From contig NC_057861.1 of assembly GCF_019393635.1 (NCBI RefSeq), positions 302,519,468 to 302,583,467 on the forward strand: a stretch of 64,000 nt of DNA, in the 5' to 3' direction. The DNA comes from Dromiciops gliroides. Its lineage: Eukaryota > Chordata > Mammalia > Microbiotheria > Microbiotheriidae. Numbering within the stretch: position 1 is the first letter of the stretch; every line of letters starts with the position of its first letter. The notes under the pieces are model-generated. The model was not told the origin of the DNA. It saw nothing but the letters and a program-made list of their open reading frames with translations, and did no database searches. The translations under genes were made by a program, and so were the position numbers. Positions 55,916 through 64,000 of this stretch are shown in pieces.

Positions 55916-56089
55916 TGACTTCAAACCCATTTCCAAAGTACTATAGCAGTGATTATGGTAAGCTAAAGAGAGACAGATAATAGGAATGAAGGAAAAGGGT
56001 TAACAAACCTTTTCATTCAGAGGATGGCTCTTGAGTATGACAGCAAAATATGCTTTTGAGCTAAGAAGGCAAATCACAACCCTAGATTT

Positions 56090-56260
56090 AGAATGAGAAA
56101 TGACATTGGAAGTCATATAGTCCAACCTACTCATCTTATTGATGAGGAAAATGAGGCCTCCAATGACTTGCTCAAGATCACACAGTAAGGGAAGGCACTG
56201 GGACTCAAACACCAAATCTTCTAACTCCAAATCCACGGCTCTTTCCATTGCCAGTAGCTG
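56090..56260 (-). mobile_element. MIR/CORE-SINE relic
   Basis: GGAAGTCATATAGTCCAACC, GATGAGGAAAATGAGGCCTC, GCTCAAGATCACACAGTAAG. Confidence 0.75.
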
Positions 56261-56302
56261 GAAATTGCCCTTTTGGGCTTTTTCTTAAATAATGAAACTG
56301 AG

Positions 56303-56366
56303 GACATTATAGTAACTTTATAGTAACACTATAGTAACATTATAGTAATTAACATTATAGTAAACT
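56303..56366 (+). repeat. ATTATAGTAAC minisatellite
   Basis: Five to six imperfect copies of a roughly 11-base unit: TTATAGTAAC, ACTATAGTAAC, ATTATAGTAAT, then ATTATAGTAA. Confidence 0.85.
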
Positions 56367-56520
56367 TGGTACTTTATGATATAGGAAGGTACAGGAGTGG
56401 TTACTTCAAACTTAGAAGTTTGAATAAAGACTTTAAAGAAAAAGTATTATTGATGCTTTTTTTTTTAAACATTGCAGTAACTCAAATATGCCCAATTCTT
56501 CATTTTGTCCCTCTCACTTG

Positions 56521-56540
56521 TAATAATAATAATAATAATA
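56521..56540 (+). repeat. (AAT)n
   Basis: Seven AAT units. Confidence 0.95.
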
Positions 56541-56924
56541 AACAATTAAAACCAACAAAATATTGTGACTACATCTGGCAGTGAATTCAGCATTCTGTAT
56601 CATAATTCTCCACCACTTTCCTGAAAGGAGAGAAGAGTGTGTTTCAATGTGTGTTCTCTAGGTTCAAGATGAACATAACAATGAGAGCTTAGTTTACATT
56701 AAGTGTTCTTCTTGTTTATGTGATTGTAGTCATTGTGTCTATTGATCTTTTAATTTTGTTTACTCTTTACCAATTCACATAAGTCTTCCCATGCTTCTCT
56801 GAATTTCTAAGATTGAAAAGAAATTTTAACAAGAGGAATGAGTGGTCAAAATAGATTGCTTTCCTCAGTGCAAAGTTTGCTCAGTACCCCTGTGGTATGA
56901 TTACTTCATTTCTTTTTTTTTTGA

Positions 56925-58030
56925 AAATAATAATAAACATTTTTATTTATATTTCTGAGTTCCAAATTCTATCCTTCCTTCCCTCCCTCTCCTTCCACCT
57001 CCCTGAGGCAATAGCAATCACATATAGGTTATACATGTGTAATTATGTAAAACATTACCATATTAATCATTTTGTATAAGAAAACTTGAATAAAAGAAAA
57101 AATGAAAGTAAAAAATAGCATGCTTCAGTCTGTGTCCAATCAATATCAGTTCTTTCTTTGGAGGTGGACAACATGCTTCATTTTTCATCCTTTGGGATTG
57201 TCTTAGATGATTGCATTGCTGAGAATAATTAATCATTCACAGTTCTTCATTGAACAATATTGCTGTCATTGTGCACAACGTTCTCCTGGTTCTGCTCATT
57301 TCACTATACATCAGTTCATCCAAGTCTTTCCAGGCCTTTCTGAAATCATCCTGCTTGTCATTTCTTATAGCATAATAATATTCCATTACAATCATATTGT
57401 GAGGGGAAAACATCCTCTTCTCAATAATTCTCGGGAACTCAGCAGCGAGGTGACAAAGGCTCTTTATTTCCTTCTCATGAGAAGGAGGCACCCTAGTGTG
57501 CAGCTAGTGGGTGCAAAGAAAGGGGGCTCACAGGCCCTGTTTTATACCCTAGTCCCTAACATGAATGGACCCTCCCCTCTTTCATCACTGGTCCAATTAC
57601 TCAAGGGTTACAATCTACGGGCAAAAACTAGCTAATCAGAACGCAGTATTCCCACCCCTCTTCCTTGTATGGACACAACTCTAGAGTGGACCTTATTGAG
57701 ACCAGGGCTCCTTGAACCATGTGATTGTGTTTACCTGAAGGAGAGGAGGGGATCTGAAACCTTCGTCCTACAAACAGGTCAGGAGGAGTATGACTGATCG
57801 TTATATCCACATTGAGAGGAGATAACTACCCATTTTCTCACACATATACACTACAATTTATTTAGCCATTCCCCAATTGATGGGCATCTCTTTGATTTCC
57901 AATTCTTAGCCACCGCAAAGAGAGATACTTAAAATAATTTTCAACAAATAGATCCTTTTCTCTTTTTCTGAATGTTTTTGAGATATAAACCTAGCAGTAG
58001 TATTCATGGGTCAAAGGGTATGCACAAGGT
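56925..58030 (-). mobile_element. 5'-truncated L1 split by an LTR
   Basis: TTTTTATTTATATTTCTGAGTTCC, ATATAGGTTATACATGTG, GTTCTCCTGGTTCTGCTCA, TCTTATAGCATAATAATATTCC then, after the LTR, ATTTAGCCATTCCCCAATTGATGG and GTCAAAGGGTATGCACA. Confidence 0.87.
57398..57842 (-). mobile_element. Solo retroviral LTR inside L1 (fossil)
   Basis: 445 bp, TGTGAG...CTCACA ends, CATAT on both sides (57393-57397 and 57843-57847). Same family and orientation as the LTR at 9270-9740, with small length differences. It is younger than the L1 it interrupts. Confidence 0.9.
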
Positions 58031-58900
58031 AGCAAACCATGTAATTTTGTGACTACCATCTTTAATTTAATACACACTTAAAAAAATTGTACAGACTAGT
58101 TCTTAGTTACTTGTACAACTCTCTGTTGCTCTTTGTGTATTAAAACATTTGTGTTGATGGTAATAAAAAAGAAAAAAATAGTACGGATTGCCTTCTTTAG
58201 ATTGAAGAAGTTTTCCCCATCTTACTTTTACCAGGAAGTCTTGCCTGGAAAACAAATAATAAATTATTCCTTATTATCCCTTTCAAAATGGCAAAACATT
58301 TGCTTGGTAGGTAATCCTGTGTTGGATACACATTCACAGAGTTGATTCAAGACCCACTTGAGCATTTCGTTGCCTGTATATCCTTTATTCCATTGGTGAC
58401 AGTGATGTCTGCCCTAAGTTGTAAAGCACCAGAAGAGTCTTCACATTCATTCTCTTCACTCACCTTTGCTTGGGCCAGACACAGAGAGAGGTTCAAACCT
58501 TACTTTTTATTAGTCATGTTTTAAGAACTGGGCTGCTGCAGGAACTGAGCTTAGACTGACAAGAACAAATTGGAGTTTGTGGCAGTCTTGCATTGCTAGA
58601 GAAATAAACCTTTGTGGATAAGCTCTTACTCTTTCTGCCAGGCTATATGAACCATTTGATGAATGTAACAGTCCTTTTTGGCAGCCAGTCCAAGGCTTGT
58701 GTTACATTAGGAGCAATAATCAGTTTAACCACCTGAGTAAAAATCTGCCATCCATGAAATAGAAAAGAATAAAAATAAGAGACAGATTGGTCCTTGGGCT
58801 CTTTCTATCTGAATCCCATTTTGAAGAACAAGAAAAATGAAATTAATAATAATATTTCTTTTAAATATATACATAGGCACATATATGTAAATCTATCTAA
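58030..58900. other. No recognised feature
   Basis: Unique-looking intronic sequence. Confidence 0.4.
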
Positions 58901-58914
58901 ATTTTAAGTTTTTT

Positions 58915-59120
58915 CAAAGTGTTTTACATAACATTACCTCATTTGATCCTCACAATAACCCTTTCAATTTGGTTTGCTATTCTCCCTATTTTATAGATGA
59001 AGAAATGGAGGCTCAAAGACTGTGACTTGCCTATGGTCATATGCCTAGTAAAAGTCAGAGGCAGGGTTTGAAACTAGTCCTCTTCTGTGTCAGAGTCCAG
59101 TGTTCTTCCCAGTGCATTGT
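58915..59120 (-). mobile_element. CORE-SINE/MIR relic
   Basis: CATTTGATCCTCACAATAACC, TTTTATAGATGAAGAAATGG, GGCAGGGTTTGAAACTAG. Confidence 0.75.
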
Positions 59121-59179
59121 TAGAATGAAAAAGAGAAGGCTGGAGTTTGACAATCAAAAATGGGGAGTCTTACTTGATA

Positions 59180-59375
59180 AGAAGCAGCATGGTGTAATGG
59201 GTAGAGCCCTGAACTAGGACTCAGGAAATCTCCTTTGAATATCACCTTGGCAGTTGCTTGCTCCGTAGGCCTGTCAGTGAACTGTTCTGGGCCTTGGTTT
59301 CCTTGTTGGTAAAATGAGAGAGTTTGATTCTATGATTTCAAGGTTTAAAGCTATGATATTTCAGTCTCTAAGATT
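59180..59375 (+). mobile_element. MIR-type relic
   Basis: AGAAGCAGCATGGTGTAATGG, GGCCTTGGTTTCCTTGTTGG, AATGAGAGAGTTTGATTC. Confidence 0.7.
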
Positions 59376-59542
59376 CCTTCTCCCTCTAAGTTTTCATGAT
59401 TTGGAGGTGCAATTACAACCATGTCCACAAAAAGAGGAGACCCCTTCTCTCCTGGAGATCTCTTTATTTTGTAATTAAATAGGTAAAGGAACCCTTGTAT
59501 TATATTGGGTATAGGATTTAAGCCAAAGATGGTATTTTCTTT

Positions 59543-59691
59543 TTCTTTTTTTTTTTTCGGGGCAATGAGGGTTAAGTGACTTGCCCAGGGTCACACAGCT
59601 AGTAAGTGTCAAGTGTCTGAGGCCAGATTTGAACTCAGTTCCTCCTGAATCCAGGGCCGGTGCTTTATCCACTGTGCCAACTAGCTGTCCC
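59543..59691 (-). mobile_element. WSINE1-type SINE
   Basis: Body CGGGGCAATGAGGG to CAACTAGCTGTCCC. Short GAT(GG)TATTTT-like flanks. Confidence 0.93.
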
Positions 59692-59839
59692 TGATATTTT
59701 CAACTATATGGAGGACTGTACTTTTTAAAGTTCTGAACTTAACACCAAAAAAAAAAAAAAAAAAAGAATAACATTTCCAGTTACAGAATTGGACAGAAAA
59801 ATGTTATACTGGAAGTGATGAATCTTTATTACATATAGT

Positions 59840-60350
59840 TTGATTTTCCTTTTAAATATATAATAAATTTAACATGGAACTTTCTTTTTAAGAATCCATT
59901 TTATTTCTCTCCCTCCTACTTTTACTTCTTTCCCTCACTCCCCTGAGAAAATCAGAAAAACAAACCTTACTTCAAACATATATAGACAAGCAAAACATTC
60001 CCACATTGGCTGTGTCCAAAAAAGAGAAAGCTTTATTCTATACTCTGAGTCCATCAGCCCTTTTTCTGGAGGTAAGTAGAACCACAAGGTAACTTTAAAA
60101 GCTGTCTGGATTATCAGTGATTCCTTCTGGTCTTCCTTATCTTTTTTTTCTCTACATTTAAAAAAAAATGCTTCCATGGCCTTCTTTTCTTTTTCTTTTG
60201 TTGACCCTACTCCTAGGCCCTACTTCCTTCCATCACTATCCCCCACAAAATAGAAAAAGAAAACAACCCCCTCATAAAAAATATGCATAATCAAGCAGAA
60301 TAATTGTCCAAATTAACTGTATTAAAAATGTCCATTCCATATTGAGGATT
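59840..60350 (-). mobile_element. Old L1 3' relics
   Basis: 59880-60130: TCCATTTTATTTCTCTCCCTCC, AAACATATATAGACAAGC, CATTCCCACATTGGCTGTG. 60180-60350 repeats a related order (CCCTACTTCC, AAAAATATGCATAATCAAGC). Two pieces of an older L1 subfamily. Confidence 0.55.
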
Positions 60351-60365
60351 GATATAAATAAGGTG

Positions 60366-60616
60366 ATTGTTGTTGTTTAGTTGTTTCCAACTCTTTGTGA
60401 CCCCTTTTGTGGTTTTCTTGGCAGAGATACTGGAATGGTTTGCCATCTCCTTCTCTAGCTCATTTTACAGATGAGAATACTGAGGCAGACAGTTTTAAGT
60501 GACTTACCCAGGGTCACACAGCTAGTAAGTGTCAGAGGCTGGATTTGAACTCAGGAAAATGGTCTTCCTGACTCCAGGCCTGGTCCTCTATCCACTGTAC
60601 ACTTAGCTGTCCTTAG
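60366..60616 (-). mobile_element. Long MAR-type tRNA-SINE
   Basis: TTGTTGTTTAGTTGTTTCC, GTTTTCTTGGCAGAGATACTGG, TTTACAGATGAGAATACTGAGG, CCCAGGGTCACACAGCTAG. Confidence 0.9.
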
Positions 60617-60639
60617 GGAGGGTGTAGGAGAATATTATG

Positions 60640-60815
60640 GAATTGTAGTGAGAGATCTGGCTGTGAGTTAGGAAACCTGGGCTGTGCTTCTAGCTCTATC
60701 ACTAACTAGCTTGGTCCAGTTATTTTCCCTCTCTGGGCCTCAGTTTCCTCTTCTATAAATTCAAAAGATTGGCCTAGATGTCATCTGAAGTCTCTTTCAG
60801 CTCTACCATCTTCTA
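60640..60815 (+). mobile_element. MIR3-type relic
   Basis: AGAGATCTGGCTGTGAGTTAGG, CTCTGGGCCTCAGTTTCCTC, GATTGGCCTAGATGTCATC, CTCTTTCAGCTCTACCATC. Confidence 0.8.
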
Positions 60816-60819
60816 GAAT

Positions 60820-61730
60820 TGAGATTTGTTCTCCATTTCCACAAAAGGTAGAACAATGGGAAAGGGACTTAAGCTGTAGTACAAGAGGGTTGTTTGACAT
60901 AAGGAATAACATCATAAATTGTGAGGATAAGAAGTCCTGAAACAGGCTCTGCCTCTGGGGGTGGGGGAAGGGAAATGGATAGGCAATCTTCTCCTTGGCT
61001 AGCTGAGACACAGCCTTGCCTGAAGCTAGTGAGCAGGACCTGGTCACCTCCTAAGCTCTTTGATAATAATTCTTCTTATCCAAATTAACCTAAAAAAAGA
61101 TCTGTGACATCCCCAAATACATAGAGAATTGAAAGCAGGGAGTGTTTGCAAATTGCTTCCTCTTGTTGCTATGGGGACAGAGGCACCATGTCTGGTGCAG
61201 ATGTTGTAACAGTAAGAGATGTTGTAACAGTAAAAGCTGTTCCCCTTCCTCCCTTGCTTTTCTTTCTGTTACTTTCTTTGAAGATCTGCTGTCCCACATA
61301 GTAGGAGAGCAGAGGGTGAACCATCAATTTCCTCTACTTGGCAAAAGAGCCGTAGTCTTGTAGAGACCTCCCACTACTAGAAAGGAAGAGCATCCATTTC
61401 TATTCTTAGAGACTCATTGAAAGAAAGCAAAATCTTTCAGCCAATAAAATGAGGAAAATGCCACAGCCAATGAAAAACATTTTTTCTCTCATTCTGTTTA
61501 ATATAACATCTCACTACATGTCAACATGAACTTGACATTCTTTGTGTTTGGTGTTTACTAATATTTATTATCAGTTTACATTCCTACATGTGTGTATCCT
61601 TTTGAATTTATTTATACTGTAGACAAAAGCAGCTCTTGGCCCAATGTTTTTCTCAGGTTATATATGGAAGTGCATCCTTTTAAATTATCTCTGTTATTTT
61701 ATCCTTGCTAGGGATATTTCCCTTTCCCCA
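60820..61730. other. No recognised feature
   Basis: Unique-looking. Includes a tandem GATGTTGTAACAGTAA(G/A)A pair at about 61199-61234. Confidence 0.4.
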
Positions 61731-61734
61731 CTGT

Positions 61735-62865
61735 TTTTTGAAATAGTATTTTATTTTTTTCCAATTACATGTAAAGTCAGTTTAAAAATATTTATTTTTA
61801 ATTTGTTGAATAAAGCAAGCATTTCCATGACATAATATAATTTAAAAAGATGATTGCACATGAAACTACAAATCTATTATATACAACTTGCTATTCTTTT
61901 TAAATATATAATAAAGTTAGCCTTTACATTTTTAACATTCACTTTTTAGTAAAATTTTGAGTTTCAAATTTTCTCCCCTCTCCCTCCAATGGTAAGCCAT
62001 TTGATATAGGTTATATATGTGCAATCATGTAAGACACATTTGCATATGAGTCATGTTGTGAAATAAGAAACAGAACAAAATGAAAAAAACATAAAAAAAT
62101 AAAGTGAAAATACTATGCTTTGATTTGCATTAAGACACCATTTGTTTTTCTCTGGGTGTGCATAGCATTTTCTATCATGAGTCCCTTAGAATTGTCTTGG
62201 ATTATCGTATTACTGAGAAGAGCTAAGTCAATCATAATTGATCATTGTACAGGGTTGCTGTTACTGTGTACAATGTTCTCTTGGTTCTGCTCACTTCACC
62301 CAGCATCAATCCACTTAAGTCTTTTCAGGTTTTTCTGAAATCTTCCTGCTCTTCATTTCTTATAACACAAAAGTATTCCATTACATCCATATGCCACAAT
62401 TTCTTCAGCCATTCTCCAGTTGCTGGACACCCCCTCAATTTCCAATTCTTTGCCACACCAAAAAGGATTGCTATAAATATTTTTGTACATGTGGGTCCTT
62501 TTCCCTTTTTATGATCTCTTTGGGATACAGACCTAATAGTGATACCCACAGTTTTATAGCCCTTTGGGCACAGTTCCAAATTGTTCTACATAATGGTTGG
62601 ATCAATTTATAACTCTACCAACAGTACATTAGTGTCCCCAGTTTTCCCATATCCACTCCAATATTTAAAATCTTCTTTTTCTGTCATATTAGCCAATCTG
62701 ACAGATGTGAAGTGGTACCTCAGAGTTGTTTTAATTTGCATTTCTCTAATCAGTGGTTATTTGGAGCCTTTTAAAAATATGACTTTAGACAGATAGCTTT
62801 GATTCATCTGAAAACTGTTCATATCCTTTGCCCATTTATCAACTTTGTTCTCCATTTTTTTTTTT
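61735..62865 (-). mobile_element. L1 3' portion (about 1.1 kb)
   Basis: Longest L1 3' region here: CCAATTACATGTAAAGTCAG, ATATAGGTTATATATGTGC, TTACTGTGTACAATGTTCTC, CATTCCATATGCCACAATT-like, GGATACAGACCTAATAGTG, AGCCAATCTGACAGATGTGA, TTTAATTTGCATTTCTCTAA. A different, older L1-like 3' piece seems to lie within 61800-61925. It enters the C-terminal coding end of ORF2 but carries several stops. Confidence 0.87.
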
Positions 62866-62869
62866 TGCC

Positions 62870-64000
62870 ATGATAATTGAGGGGCTGCATTAGTCTTGGT
62901 TTAGTTTAGTTTAGTTCCTGGGCAGCACTCCAGTTCTTAGAGTGGGTTTACTAGAAAATGGCTACTCTCAGGTTCAAACTACTCTCTGGTTCACATCCTG
63001 CAACCTATCTTCCCTCCCAAAGACCCATGACAATGTGTTTACTGTTAATGGTCAGCCAGAGGACACAACTAGTTCAAAGCAAAGACATTTAATGAATGGT
63101 ACATTAAGAATAGTGGCAAAATAGCATGCCCCCAATAATCCTGGGTAGCCCTTTCCTACAAGTATACCCAATATCTATCGTAAGAGCATATACAAGTAGG
63201 GAACAGACATGCAAGGACAATCAAGTAAAGTACATTCCAGAGTACATAGAAGGACAACTTGTGCCTCTGATGTTGAAGGACCACTGATGTCTTCTGGTAA
63301 TGTCATCACCTTGCTCCTGCCAGACCTGCTTCCTACTGGTCTTGTCACCTCCGCCTGATGCTGTTCAGATAGAATATATTCCACTGCACTCTGCCCTCCC
63401 CCCCAACCCACCCATGCTCCTAGCTACTCCATCTCCTCTGACTTCTTTCTCAGCTAAAATCCTTGGCTATATCTTCCTCAAGAAAAGAGTAGATGCTGCC
63501 ATGTTCTTTTAACTTGGAGCCCATAGACTTTTTCCTGTCAAAACTCTTTTAGGAAAGGCAGAAACCTTTGCCTTGAACCAGCAAAAAGTCTTCTATCAGG
63601 TTCTCCTCTATTGGGTCCTTCAGAGTCTTCACTAGGCTATTAAGTTTCTTTTTTCCCAAGTAGGTGCCAGGCTCTTCAGAACAAGCCCTGAGGTTTCATA
63701 TTTTAAAATATTTGGTGGGGGGAGGTTGGGAAGGGAGGAGAGCCTTCACTACCTGACCTCTGGGCTCATATTCTCTGTAAGTAAGCTTATACCAGTTCAT
63801 GGTGAACACTTCATGTATCTTTCAATTTTAATACCTGGAGTATCAACTATAATGCAAGTAATGGTTATTTTTGCAGTAACTACCTAAGAGGTCTGGGGCT
63901 CAGGGATCATCAGTTTTCTAATCCTATCTAATCTCTCTTGTTTTATCATGTAGATGAGTGGGCAAGGAAAATGCAAGGGGAGCAAAGTCATTGTTCTTCT
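62870..64000. other. Unclassified sequence, possibly an old LTR remnant
   Basis: Not recognised with confidence. The AGACATTTAATGAATGG at about 63083 resembles the complement of an ATTAAA signal, and the GC pattern around 63280-63420 could be an old LTR on the minus strand; speculative. (TTTAG)n occurs at 62899-62916. Confidence 0.3.

Larger units (their letters stand above)
31976..64000 (+). other. CCBE1: CCBE1 intron 2, incomplete
   Basis: Runs from the exon 2 donor to the end of the window without another exon that I can recognise. It is AT-rich and filled with SINE, L1, LTR and simple repeats, listed separately. Inferred from the gene's structure; a non-CCBE1 transcript inside the intron cannot be excluded. 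Confidence 0.8.

Noticed and set aside
5620-59691. A recurring roughly 40-residue peptide (LSDLPRVTQLVSVKCLR or LRHLTLTSCVTLGKSLNP) in many frames
   Set aside because: It is the antisense or sense translation of the young SINE, found once per SINE copy, not a protein family.
2185-59691. Many similar roughly 150-bp repeats, considered as a CRISPR array or tRNA cluster
   Set aside because: Irregular spacing, both orientations, A-tails and target duplications show retroposed SINEs. The tRNA-like head lacks a full cloverleaf and CCA end.

Overview
The window looks like autosomal DNA from an Australidelphian (Australian-type) marsupial. The evidence is about 30 copies of a young tRNA-derived SINE of the WSINE1 type, usually with target-site duplications. 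There are also marsupial-type L1 3' ends in both orientations, older CORE/MIR/L2-type relics, and several retroviral LTRs. No bacterial, viral or plasmid genes are present. The species cannot be told from the sequence.

Only one host protein-coding gene is recognised: the 5' end of CCBE1 on the + strand. Coding exon 1 (31061-31215) carries a Pro/Leu-rich leader, the signal peptide and the start of the mature protein. Exon 2 (31895-31975) encodes the conserved [15 protein letters not shown] segment. They join in phase through canonical splice sites across a 679-bp intron. The exons sit in a GC/CpG-rich promoter region (about 30640-31520), with a 122-nt pure pyrimidine tract about 0.6 kb upstream. 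Everything from 31976 to 64000 is then the first part of CCBE1 intron 2. Positions 1 to about 30600 are upstream intergenic DNA; in human the next gene on that side is PMAIP1, which is not seen here.

Upstream block (1-30600): a Ty3/gypsy-like integrase relic (about 2040-3100), an L1 5'UTR/ORF1 fragment between long direct repeats (6858-7265), a solo LTR (9270-9740), a compact, defective two-LTR retrovirus-like element (18000-21702), a solo LTR in the CCBE1 orientation about 4 kb upstream of the gene (26435-26986), and many SINEs and microsatellites. Intron 2 block (31976-64000): dense SINEs, nested L1/LTR insertions (an LTR in an L1 at 57398-57842; a SINE in an LTR at 38122-38850), a 3.3-kb rearranged L1 keeping its 5' end and the start of ORF1 (49797-53079), a 206-bp hexanucleotide array (44913-45118) and other simple repeats.

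I found no convincing new gene system. The points most worth a second look are the CCBE1 5' structure, the gypsy-type relic, the two odd L1 insertions, the young defective LTR element, the solo LTR upstream of CCBE1 and an unplaced coding-like stretch at 45715-46050. All boundaries and family names come from reading by eye; no alignment or database search was run.
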